Positions 7,395 to 14,981 of a stretch of 17,765 bases of DNA are shown piece after piece. The stretch is from Flavobacteriaceae bacterium (lineage in GTDB: Bacteria > Bacteroidota > Bacteroidia > Flavobacteriales > Flavobacteriaceae): positions 1 through 17,765 of the forward strand of contig JALRDC010000009.1 of NCBI GenBank assembly GCA_023262245.1, written 5' to 3'. The position numbers and the translations under genes are program-made. The notes beneath the pieces are model-generated. The model ran no database searches and had not been told where the DNA came from. It was given only the letters and a program-made list of their open reading frames with translations. How positions within the stretch are numbered: position 1 is the stretch's first letter; each line of letters begins with the position of its first letter.

Positions 7395-8780
7395 GTGCAA
7401 CAAAACTATCTGATTAGACCGGACTTCAGATTGAAGTCAGAATTTCGTTTTCTCAATGAAAAAACAACTTTTTTTGCACAACCCATCGACCTTTTAGGAG
7501 CTTCTTTTTTATGGGATTATAACCCTTATGCCGAATCATTTTCTCAAAGTCCAAATGATTTACGTGATCCTCAAAGAAAAGTTAGAGTGGGAGAACCTTA
7601 TCAATATCACTATACAATCAAAAACCAATCATTAAACATAAACAGTAGTTTAAATTATGAATCAAAGGGGTGGGAATTTTTTTCCGGTTTTGACATCTCT
7701 ACAAATATGATTCAACGCGAAGGGATCTTTCAAAATGGACTATATCCAGATCATTCCCAAGGGCTTTCACCCAAGCAAAAATTCAATACCTTTTCACTCA
7801 AAGCAGGAATTACTTATGCCATAACGGGGCGCCATCATCTCTCACTAAAATTTCAAAATCAGCAAAAACCACCGACCCTTCGAAACCTCTATATTAATCC
7901 AAGAGAGCACCATTTTACCGTACCCAATGTTACAAATGAAAAAAGCAAGCAACTACGATTTTCATATCAATGGCACGGTTTAACTACTGAATTCAATTTT
8001 GAAGGATATTACATAAAACGCAAAGATCTTCAGGAAGTTGGTTTTTATTTTGCTGATGGCGTAGGGGGAGATTCGGCTCTTTTTGTACAAGAGGTTTTAC
8101 AGGGGGCATCACATAGGCACTTAGGAATCATATCCAGCTTTTCTCATTCAATCACTCCAGAATTTAAGATCGCTACCGTAGCTACCCTGGGAGACTTTCG
8201 TTATGCAAATAATCCACAACTTTATTTAGGAACGGCTCCTTCAGACAGCAGCACACACCCCGCCTTTGAGGAAGGGGTTAAATCTTTTGGAAGCACACAA
8301 CTAAAAGGCTATGCGTTGGCTGGGGGACCTCAAAAAGCGTTTTCCATTTCCCTTCACTACGAAGACCCCAACTATTGGAGGTTGTCTGTATTCGGCAATT
8401 ATTTTTCTGACACCTATTTAGATGTGAACCCCTTATTAAGGACCAATAATTTTTTTACCGATAGCGATGGACTTCCATTTGCAGACTACAATGAAGAGTT
8501 AGCATCCGAATTATTGCAACAAGAAAAGTTTCCTTCTTATTTTATTTTAAGCGCCAATGCAGGAAAATCATGGAAAATAAGGAATGCGTATGCCGGCTTT
8601 TTTTTGAGTGTTCAAAACCTTGCAAATACCCAATACAAAACCGGGGGATTTGAACAGGGGAGGAATGCAAATTTTAGGAATCTCAGAGAAGACTTTAATA
8701 GGGAGCTGCCCCTATTTGGACCAAAATACTGGTGGGGGCGTGGAACAACCTATTTTATAACAACCTATTATCGATTTTAA
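7395..8780 (+). CDS. TonB-dependent receptor, C-terminal barrel fragment after the internal stop
   Basis: The same open frame resumes directly after the stop (from 7326). The first usable alternative start codon is a GTG at 7395, which would give 461 residues. The product is nearly all beta-barrel: alternating aromatic/polar strands, the LSLKFQNQQKPPTLRNLYINPREHHF segment common to TonB receptor barrels, and a final Phe. It has no signal peptide and no sensible translation start, so it is unlikely to function alone. It marks the intact second half of the interrupted receptor. Confidence 0.5.
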   Translation: MQQNYLIRPDFRLKSEFRFLNEKTTFFAQPIDLLGASFLWDYNPYAESFSQSPNDLRDPQRKVRVGEPYQYHYTIKNQSLNINSSLNYESKGWEFFSGFDISTNMIQREGIFQNGLYPDHSQGLSPKQKFNTFSLKAGITYAITGRHHLSLKFQNQQKPPTLRNLYINPREHHFTVPNVTNEKSKQLRFSYQWHGLTTEFNFEGYYIKRKDLQEVGFYFADGVGGDSALFVQEVLQGASHRHLGIISSFSHSITPEFKIATVATLGDFRYANNPQLYLGTAPSDSSTHPAFEEGVKSFGSTQLKGYALAGGPQKAFSISLHYEDPNYWRLSVFGNYFSDTYLDVNPLLRTNNFFTDSDGLPFADYNEELASELLQQEKFPSYFILSANAGKSWKIRNAYAGFFLSVQNLANTQYKTGGFEQGRNANFRNLREDFNRELPLFGPKYWWGRGTTYFITTYYRF

Positions 8781-8873
8781 TATGAAATGAGCCATAACCA
8801 TTAAGTTGATACCCACCGAGATGATCAATGGCGAATTCCATCTGACAATTAAAAAACAATAAAAAAAGAACAG

Positions 8874-10190
8874 ATGAAAAAGTATTTTTATTTAGGAATC
8901 CTCCTGTTAGGGTGTCGCCCCGAAATTCATTTTCCAAGTCCCACAGCAGAAGAAGCACTTAAAGAGCAAGAAATCAACACGACCATTCAAGCGCTTTGGG
9001 AACGGGTTCATCAAAGTGATACAGGCTTCATCCGTTTTCAAGAATCAGAAACTCCTCTTTGGCTTTCTGGTTATGTCATTTCTTCTGATGCTTCAGGAAA
9101 TTTTTATAAAGAACTTTATATTCAAGATGATTACCGAAACCCACAACGCGGACTCCGATTTTTATTAGATCAAACGGCACTTCATACCTTCAGCCCCCCG
9201 GGGACAAAAGTTTTTATTCTGCTTAATGGATTGGGAGCTGGGGTTCACCAAGGAGTTTTGAGCTTAGGGTCTTATGAAGCAGATGGGGTCGCTGCTCTTC
9301 AAAGACCACTCATTAAAAGGCATTTAAAACGAAGTGTCATTCAAGAAACAATTTCACCACTAAAAATGGATATAAATAATATTACACCCGATTTTAGAGC
9401 CCTTTGGGTAACACTAGAGGATGTTCAATTTTCTAAAAGTGAGTTAGGGAGAACCTATTCTGCAGAGACTTTTGATGATTTTGATGGAGAGCGGTGGTTA
9501 GTAAATTGTTCAGATTTTAGATCTATAATCCTAAGTACGAGTGTTTTTTCTATGTTTAAATCTGTGTTGGTGGATTCGTTAAAAGGAAGTGTCACAGGAG
9601 TGCTTACCAGAGATTTTTTTAATGAAAAAAACCTTATTGAAATCAACAGTCCCGAAAACATCAGTTTTAATGAAGCGCGTTGTGATCCCTTTTTTGGTGA
9701 AAGTTTTGAAACGTATCCTTTAGGTAGATTTGAAGACCAAGAGTGGATCAACTGGGTAGAAAAAGGGACGCAATACTGGGAGGTTTATGAAGATGAAAAC
9801 AGCTTGGGACAGTCGTTAAGAATAGGATCGTACCGTTCAAGAGACCAAGAGACGATCTGTTGGCTAATCACGCCCTCCTTAGACATAAGCCTTCTCAATA
9901 ATGCTAATTTTAGTTTTAGGAGTTCCACTGCTTTTGCTGACAGTAGCAACCTTAAAGTTTTTTATTCTACAAGCTTTGATCGGGAAACAAAAAACCCCTC
10001 CCAAGAATCTTGGAAACCGCTCGATGTAAAAATCGCATCCTCTGATGATAACGACGTTTTATGGATTGACGCAGGACCTACGGAACTCCCAAATAAGGGA
10101 AGAATAACCTTTGCATTTCGTTATAACGGTAGCGGAAAAACTACCGAAGATGGGACCTATGAATTAGACGATATTTGGGTATTTGAGTAA
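8874..10190 (+). CDS. DUF5689-type OB-fold lipoprotein
   Basis: A 438-residue exported lipoprotein: MKKYFYLGILLLGC has a lipobox with C14 as the lipidation site. Residues about 35-260 look like DUF5689: a WLSGYVISSDASGNFYKELYIQDD strand pair, then FSPPGTKVFILLNGLGAG and GVLSLGSY. This is the strand pattern of an OB-fold like that found in secreted YhcR/ExeM nucleases. Residues about 275-438 resemble a choice-of-anchor-J/jelly-roll domain: FGESFETYPLGRFEDQEWINW, WLITPSLDIS, and the terminal ELDDIWVFE. Probably attached to the outer membrane beside the TonB receptor, whose gene ends 93 bases upstream. Role is inferred as binding substrate, possibly nucleic acid; no catalytic motif is seen. Confidence 0.82.
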   Translation: MKKYFYLGILLLGCRPEIHFPSPTAEEALKEQEINTTIQALWERVHQSDTGFIRFQESETPLWLSGYVISSDASGNFYKELYIQDDYRNPQRGLRFLLDQTALHTFSPPGTKVFILLNGLGAGVHQGVLSLGSYEADGVAALQRPLIKRHLKRSVIQETISPLKMDINNITPDFRALWVTLEDVQFSKSELGRTYSAETFDDFDGERWLVNCSDFRSIILSTSVFSMFKSVLVDSLKGSVTGVLTRDFFNEKNLIEINSPENISFNEARCDPFFGESFETYPLGRFEDQEWINWVEKGTQYWEVYEDENSLGQSLRIGSYRSRDQETICWLITPSLDISLLNNANFSFRSSTAFADSSNLKVFYSTSFDRETKNPSQESWKPLDVKIASSDDNDVLWIDAGPTELPNKGRITFAFRYNGSGKTTEDGTYELDDIWVFE

Positions 10191-10198
10191 GGGCTATC

Positions 10199-11125
10199 TT
10201 ATACTATTGGAAAATACACGGCAGTTTTTAAGTCTTTCTCATCCGTATCCTCGGGACTGTTTAAATACACTTCAAAGGGAACTAAACCTCGTTTAGATTT
10301 AAATTTTTTAGCTCTTTGATGCATCATTTGAGTAGCCCACGCATTACCTAAATGACGGTAAGGCCCTTTGTGTATGACACTGTAGACCTTCATGTCAGGG
10401 AGTTTTTTTATAAAATAGGGCGTCTCTATTTCATTAGGGGTTTCTGAAAGGGGAATCCCTATGGTGTAAACTACCTTGTTTTTTACAGGATCAAATTTAT
10501 GGTATAATGTAAATACAGCACCACTCACTAGGTCTTTGTATTTACGCATCATTTTGGGTATTGAATTTTGAAAATCTTCGGTCATTTTATCCTCAAAATT
10601 TGTCATGCTACAACGGGTTTGAAAACCGATATAAGAAGTGTTTTGAAAACTCTTGATTCCCTCAAAACTAAGGCTGCAATTTGTTTTTCCGGTTTCAACT
10701 AAATCTTTAAGAAGTTTCAGTCCGCGGTCATAGTCCATTCCTACATATAGTTCCATAGACTTTTTCATCCAAAAAAGAAAAAAGGGCAGCGAACTTTTCA
10801 TAGTCCATGTTACTTTAGTCCCTCCCTTTTTTTTAGCTAAATCAAAAGATACATCGGCAGTAGATTTCCAGGGCTTATAAAAGTTTAACGAATAAGAGAT
10901 GGATTGATTTTTTACTTCTGTTAATACATTTAAATCGCCACTTCCAGTAACTGCTCCGTCCCAGTTGAAAAACTTTCCGTCATCATGAATACTTATTGAA
11001 GTTTTGGGATCAGCAATTAACCATGGAGACCATTTAGGCCAAGAATGAAAATCGTTAAGAAATTTAAAAATGGCTTCTGGCTCTTTATTAATAAGAATGG
11101 ACTTTTGTACATACAGGGAACTCAT
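10199..11125 (-). CDS. SRPBCC-domain plus GyrI-like small-molecule-binding protein
   Basis: A 308-residue protein with two ligand-binding folds in one chain. Residues about 1-145 form an SRPBCC (START-like) domain: IFKFLNDFHSWPKWSPW at the start, WDGAVTGSGDLNVL, and a GGTKVTWTM strand followed by the long C-terminal helix. Residues about 150-308 form a GyrI/effector-binding domain like the C-terminus of AraC/BmrR regulators: VYSVIHKGPYRHLGNAW and PFEVYLNSPEDTDEKDLKTAVYFPI. There is no DNA-binding domain, signal peptide or membrane helix, so it is probably a cytoplasmic binding protein; the ligand is unknown. It converges on the DUF5689 gene with an 8-base gap. A weak promoter-like pair (TTTA, 20 bases, TATTTTAA) lies upstream on its strand at 11143-11174. 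Confidence 0.87.
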   Translation of the reverse strand: MSSLYVQKSILINKEPEAIFKFLNDFHSWPKWSPWLIADPKTSISIHDDGKFFNWDGAVTGSGDLNVLTEVKNQSISYSLNFYKPWKSTADVSFDLAKKKGGTKVTWTMKSSLPFFLFWMKKSMELYVGMDYDRGLKLLKDLVETGKTNCSLSFEGIKSFQNTSYIGFQTRCSMTNFEDKMTEDFQNSIPKMMRKYKDLVSGAVFTLYHKFDPVKNKVVYTIGIPLSETPNEIETPYFIKKLPDMKVYSVIHKGPYRHLGNAWATQMMHQRAKKFKSKRGLVPFEVYLNSPEDTDEKDLKTAVYFPIV

Positions 11126-11283
11126 AGGTTAAGTTTTTTGGGTTAAAATAGAGAATCACAGTTGTCTTAATAAACTAGATATTAGTGTGATATATCGAAA
11201 CGTTTGAAAGCAATAACACATAGGCTTCTATCATGATTTGCGACTTGGGCACTACAATATAGATTTTTTTTTTAAATCCCCTG

Positions 11284-12036
11284 CTAAGGCATTCTGTTAT
11301 TAACATAGGCATTTGCCTGGCGGGTGGGTAAAATGACCATATCGGCAATGGTTACTTTTTCAGGGACTTGCACCATGTAGCGAATGGCGTCTGCAACTTC
11401 TTCAGCACTTAGCGCTTCAATCCCTTGATATACTTTCTTGGCGCGTTCTTGGTCTCCCTTAAAACGAACATCAGAAAATTCTGTTTCGACCAGTCCAGGG
11501 TGAATGGCACCTACTCGTATCCCAAGAGGGTTGAGGTCTATACGTAGCCCACGAGTAAAAAAGTCCACTGCCGCTTTACTACTACAATAAATACTACCGT
11601 TAGGATAGACCTCTTTAGCTGCTATGGACCCCAAATTAATGATTTGTCCTTTTTTGGCTCGTATCATTTGAGGAAGTACGGCTTTTGTGACATACATTAA
11701 ACCCTTTACATTTCCATCGATCATAGCATCCCAATCGTCTAGATTAGCAGTTTGTACAGGGTCTAATCCATGCGCATTTCCAGCATTATTAATAAGGATA
11801 TCTATGGACTTCCATTCATTGGGAAGCCCTTCTATTGCTTCAAAAACTGCTTTTTTTTCACGAACATCGAAAGCGAGTAGTTTCAGGTCCCCCCCAATAG
11901 CTTTGGCGAGTTCTTCCAGTTTTTCTTTTCTTCTTCCACAAAGGATGAGTCGCGCACCTGCTTGGGCAAAGGTTTTCGCCGTAGCCCACCCTATACCACT
12001 CGTAGCACCCGTAATTAATGCAATTTTATTTTTCAT
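11284..12036 (-). CDS. SDR-family NAD(P)-dependent oxidoreductase (YdfG-like)
   Basis: A 250-residue classical short-chain dehydrogenase. The Rossmann Gly motif TGATSGIG (9-16), NNAG (83-86) and the catalytic S137, Y150 and K154 (YCSSK) are all present. The basic CGRRKEKL after the second strand suggests NADP(H). The C-terminal PEKVTIADMVILPTRQANA resembles YdfG-type 3-hydroxy-acid/serine dehydrogenases, but the substrate is not certain. Cytoplasmic. It starts 10 bases downstream of the aldo/keto reductase stop on the same strand, so the two reductases are probably co-transcribed. A 158-base gap with no gene separates it from the SRPBCC gene. Confidence 0.94.
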   Translation of the reverse strand: MKNKIALITGATSGIGWATAKTFAQAGARLILCGRRKEKLEELAKAIGGDLKLLAFDVREKKAVFEAIEGLPNEWKSIDILINNAGNAHGLDPVQTANLDDWDAMIDGNVKGLMYVTKAVLPQMIRAKKGQIINLGSIAAKEVYPNGSIYCSSKAAVDFFTRGLRIDLNPLGIRVGAIHPGLVETEFSDVRFKGDQERAKKVYQGIEALSAEEVADAIRYMVQVPEKVTIADMVILPTRQANAYVNNRMP

Positions 12037-12046
12037 GTTTTTTTGT

Positions 12047-12913
12047 TTAAGGTAAGGGTTTTCCCATACTCGCCTCTAAAAGTAAAAACCAATCGGTTAT
12101 TTCCAGTTCAATTTTTTGAGCCTCCATAGCTTTTTTAAGGCGTGCTCCTGAAGTAGTTCCTACGACAGGATATATTTTTGAAGGGTGATGCATTAACCAA
12201 GCTAAAAGAAGTTGATCTTCGAAACAGTCATATTTTTCACAAAGGGTAGCTAGCAGCATATCCAGACGGTTATTTTTTAAAGTTTTCTCTTTAAAATAAG
12301 AACCTAATGGACTCCATGCCATAGCCCCAATTTCTGCGACCTTCATATAATCTAGCGTTCCGTCTAACATAGGGCTTTCATGCGTGAGAGAACACTCTAA
12401 TTGATTCCATTTGAGAGGGATTTCCTTTTGTAACAATTGCATTTGATAAGGGGTAAAATTAGACACTCCAAAATGTTTTATTTTCCCCTGTTGCAATAGC
12501 TTTTGAATCACATCGGATATGGATCGTGCATCCATTAGTGGACTGGGACGATGCAGTAAAAGCAGATCCAGATAGTCTGTATGTAGATTTTTCAGAGAAT
12601 TTTCCACACTCATTTGAATGTGTTTGGGCGAATAGTCATAGTGTTTCACAGGAAGGGGACGAAGTTCACTAGGAAATTGAATTCCACATTTAGAAATAAA
12701 TTGAACTTTTTCTCTCGCAATCGAGCTCGCATGAAAAGCTTTGCCAAATTCCACTTCCGTAGTGTAGCCTCCATAGATATCTGCATGGTCAAAAGTGGTG
12801 ATGCCTATGTCGAGAGCCTCTTCAAACAAAGCCTGCATTTGGGCAGTAGAAAATTGTTTTCCCCATGCTCCCCAAGTCATTGTTCCTGAAATTATTCTTG
12901 AAAAAGGTTTCAT
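12047..12913 (-). CDS. Aldo/keto reductase (YdhF-like)
   Basis: A 288-residue TIM-barrel reductase with the complete catalytic set D42, Y47, K75 and H121 (FDHADIYGGY, FISKCG, LLLLHRP). Other family signatures are GKIKHFGVSNFTPYQM and the cofactor-binding end YPVVGTTSGARLKKAM. The opening SRIISGTMTWGAW and overall length match the YdhF branch, NADPH-dependent enzymes that reduce carbonyls; the physiological substrate is unknown. Cytoplasmic. It is the first gene of a pair with the downstream SDR and is divergent from the moxR operon across 151 bases. Confidence 0.95.
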   Translation of the reverse strand: MKPFSRIISGTMTWGAWGKQFSTAQMQALFEEALDIGITTFDHADIYGGYTTEVEFGKAFHASSIAREKVQFISKCGIQFPSELRPLPVKHYDYSPKHIQMSVENSLKNLHTDYLDLLLLHRPSPLMDARSISDVIQKLLQQGKIKHFGVSNFTPYQMQLLQKEIPLKWNQLECSLTHESPMLDGTLDYMKVAEIGAMAWSPLGSYFKEKTLKNNRLDMLLATLCEKYDCFEDQLLLAWLMHHPSKIYPVVGTTSGARLKKAMEAQKIELEITDWFLLLEASMGKPLP

Positions 12914-12965
12914 CTAGATGAATAAAATACATTATTTTCACCACTAAAATAGCAACATTTGGAGA

Positions 12966-13030
12966 TTGATCAATTGTAGTAAACCTCAATTTTTAACCAA
13001 TTGTTAACAAGAGAATGGAGATATATTTTT
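12966..13030. promoter_or_regulatory. Palindrome-rich region between aldo/keto reductase and moxR
   Basis: The 151-base divergent gap holds a perfect 8-base palindrome TTGATCAA (12966-12973) and a spaced inverted repeat TTAAC-CAATT-GTTAA (12993-13007), both touching the shared word CAATTGT. A -7-like TATATTTT follows at 13022-13029, about 35 bases before the moxR ATG. Their position fits an operator/promoter for moxR or for both divergent units. No regulator is known for it and the repeats are short. Confidence 0.25.
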
Positions 13031-13064
13031 CAAATTTGCTATCCAAAAATTGTAGATAATTTCT

Positions 13065-14072
13065 ATGGAAAACAGTACGAATGGAATGGCAGACATTAAG
13101 GCCATAAATGATAAAATTGAAAAGGAAAGTGCGTTTGTAGACTTGCTCACTTTAGAAATGAACAAGGTCATTGTAGGACAAAAGCATATGGTAGAGCGCC
13201 TACTGATAGGCCTTTTAGGAAAAGGACATATACTCCTTGAAGGAGTTCCAGGTTTAGCTAAAACGCTGGCCATAAACACCTTAAGCCAAGCCGTTAAAGG
13301 GAGTTTTAGTAGAATCCAATTTACTCCAGATTTACTTCCTGCAGATGTAGTAGGCACAATGATCTACAACATTAAAGAAAACGACTTTTCTATAAAAAAA
13401 GGACCCATCTTTGCCAATTTTGTCTTGGCAGATGAAATCAACAGGGCTCCGGCAAAAGTACAATCGGCGTTGCTAGAAGCCATGCAAGAAAAACAGGTAA
13501 CCATTGGGGACTCCACCTTTAAACTCCAAGCTCCTTTCTTGGTTATGGCCACCCAAAACCCAGTAGAACAAGAGGGGACTTATCCGCTTCCTGAAGCTCA
13601 GGTAGATCGATTTATGCTAAAGGCAGTCATTGATTATCCTAAACTAGATGAAGAACAGTTAATCGTTAGAAATAACTTAAACAGCAACTTAGAAAAGGTA
13701 AAAGCCGTGGTTACAACCAAACAAATTATTACGGCTCAAGAAACCGTTCGGGAAGTGTATATGGATGAAAAAATTGAAAACTATATTTTAAATCTAATAT
13801 TTGCAACCCGCTATCCGGAAAATTACAATCTGGAATCAATCAAACCCTTGATTAGTTTCGGAGCCTCTCCAAGGGGGAGTATCAACCTTGCTACCGCAGC
13901 TAAATGTCATGCTTTTTTAAAACATCGTGGATATGTTATTCCCGAAGATGTTCGTGCTGTAATTTACGATGTGTTGAGACACCGTATTGGACTTACCTAC
14001 GAAGCCGAAGCAGAAAACATTTCTTCTGAAGACCTGATTACTCAGATCATAAACGAAGTAGAAGTACCTTAA
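13065..14072 (+). CDS. moxR: MoxR-family AAA+ ATPase of the Bat operon
   Basis: A 335-residue AAA+ ATPase, usual length. Walker A is G60-VPGLAKT67, Walker B is LADEINRAP (D123, E124), sensor 1 is ATQNP (162-166), and the EAQVDRF motif with R182 is the conserved MoxR segment; the lid domain follows to the C-terminus. MoxR ATPases act as chaperones that insert metal or assemble complexes together with partner von Willebrand factor A proteins, which here are encoded just downstream. The ATG at 13065 is used; an internal ATG at 13086 (MADIKAIND) is also plausible, since homology is strongest from there. First gene of the operon, in the cytoplasm. Confidence 0.95.
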   Translation: MENSTNGMADIKAINDKIEKESAFVDLLTLEMNKVIVGQKHMVERLLIGLLGKGHILLEGVPGLAKTLAINTLSQAVKGSFSRIQFTPDLLPADVVGTMIYNIKENDFSIKKGPIFANFVLADEINRAPAKVQSALLEAMQEKQVTIGDSTFKLQAPFLVMATQNPVEQEGTYPLPEAQVDRFMLKAVIDYPKLDEEQLIVRNNLNSNLEKVKAVVTTKQIITAQETVREVYMDEKIENYILNLIFATRYPENYNLESIKPLISFGASPRGSINLATAAKCHAFLKHRGYVIPEDVRAVIYDVLRHRIGLTYEAEAENISSEDLITQIINEVEVP

Positions 14073-14114
14073 ACGTATTTCTCAATTTATTTGACCCAGC
14101 AAGCACAGGACGCA

Positions 14115-14981
14115 ATGGATACAAAAGCGCTACTGAAAAAAGTCCGTAAGATTGAAATCAAAACCCGTCGCTTAAGCGATCACGTTTTTGGTGGTGAATA
14201 TCATTCTACCTTCAAAGGTAGAGGGATGACCTTTAGCGAAGTACGACAGTATCAGTATGGCGATGATGTCCGGGCGATAGATTGGAATGTAACCGCCCGA
14301 TATAACGAACCTTTTGTAAAAGTTTTTGAAGAAGAGCGGGAACTAACCCTTATGTTAGTAGTAGATGTTAGTGGATCAGAAGCATTTGGGACGCAGTCCC
14401 AATTCAAGAGGGAAATTCTTACTGAAATTGCGGCAACCTTAGCTTTTTCCGCATTACAGAACAATGATAAAGTAGGACTGCTTTTATTTTCAGATCAAGT
14501 GGAATTATTTATTCCACCAAAAAAAGGGCGATCCCATATTTTGAGAATAATCCGAGAGTTGTTGGAATTTGAGCCGCAAAGCTTTAGAACTCATATTGGA
14601 AAAGCGCTTGAGTTTCTGTCCGGGGTTTTAAAGAAAAAAGCCATCGTTTTTATGTTGTCTGATTTTATGGATCAAGGCTATGAAAAAACGTTGCGCATTG
14701 CTGCAAAAAAACACGATTTAACAGGAATAAGAGTTTATGACCCAGTTGAAACAAAACTTCCCAATCTAGGTATTGTCCCCATCCGAGATGCGGAAACAGG
14801 AGTGGTGCAATGGATCAGCACATTTTCCAAAAAAATCAGAAAAAATTATGAAGCTCAATATCTGTCACACGTCAATTCTTTCGAAGAATTGTTTAGCAAG
14901 AATGGCGCTGGTCATTTGAGTTGCAGTGTGGAGGAAAGTTATGTCAAAAAATTACTAGGATATTTCAAAGCTCGAATTTAA
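14115..14981 (+). CDS. DUF58 protein with von Willebrand A-like fold
   Basis: A 288-residue DUF58 protein. The N-terminal FGGEYHSTFKGRGMTFSEVRQYQYGDDVRAIDWNVTAR is the DUF58 core, followed by a vWA domain with the metal-site motif D84-V-S-G-S88. There are no membrane helices, so it is cytoplasmic and a likely MoxR partner. I chose the ATG at 14115 (MDTKALLKKVRKIEIKTRRLS), the family-typical start; a TTG at 14091 would add eight residues of no conserved character. It lies 42 bases after moxR, and its TAA is followed at once by the ATG of the next gene. Confidence 0.93.
   Translation: MDTKALLKKVRKIEIKTRRLSDHVFGGEYHSTFKGRGMTFSEVRQYQYGDDVRAIDWNVTARYNEPFVKVFEEERELTLMLVVDVSGSEAFGTQSQFKREILTEIAATLAFSALQNNDKVGLLLFSDQVELFIPPKKGRSHILRIIRELLEFEPQSFRTHIGKALEFLSGVLKKKAIVFMLSDFMDQGYEKTLRIAAKKHDLTGIRVYDPVETKLPNLGIVPIRDAETGVVQWISTFSKKIRKNYEAQYLSHVNSFEELFSKNGAGHLSCSVEESYVKKLLGYFKARI

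Larger units (their letters stand above)
5988..8780 (+). pseudogene. TonB-dependent outer-membrane receptor interrupted by one in-frame stop
   Basis: Read in one frame, this is a 930-codon receptor with a single internal TAA at 7323-7325 (codon 446) and no frameshift. The sequence on both sides continues as one protein: WDSFYLAN, stop, TTTGFGIYSLYEDVQKV. It has a signal peptide (MRKYCSVFAVFFVGFLWAQ), an N-terminal carboxypeptidase-regulatory-like fold (about 20-100), a plug domain (about 125-235, with FYRLRGLDNAHQEVRLNG) and a long beta-barrel ending ...TTYFITTYYRF, with the C-terminal Phe typical of outer-membrane barrels. The ATG at 5988 was preferred over the TTG at 5979 because it gives the better signal peptide. 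The receptor would import a bulky ligand using TonB energy. It precedes a DUF5689 lipoprotein gene and is divergent from an EEP nuclease gene. The stop could be a true recent mutation or a sequencing error; the downstream half shows no decay. Confidence 0.85.

Noticed and set aside
8791..8862. Short plus-strand open stretch between receptor and lipoprotein genes
   Set aside because: At most 13 codons from an ATG, without a recognisable product; more likely spacer.
11262..11278. GATTT...AAATC with a run of ten T, as a possible terminator
   Set aside because: Both flanking genes are on the minus strand, where the run reads as A; the stem is only 5 bp and AT-rich.
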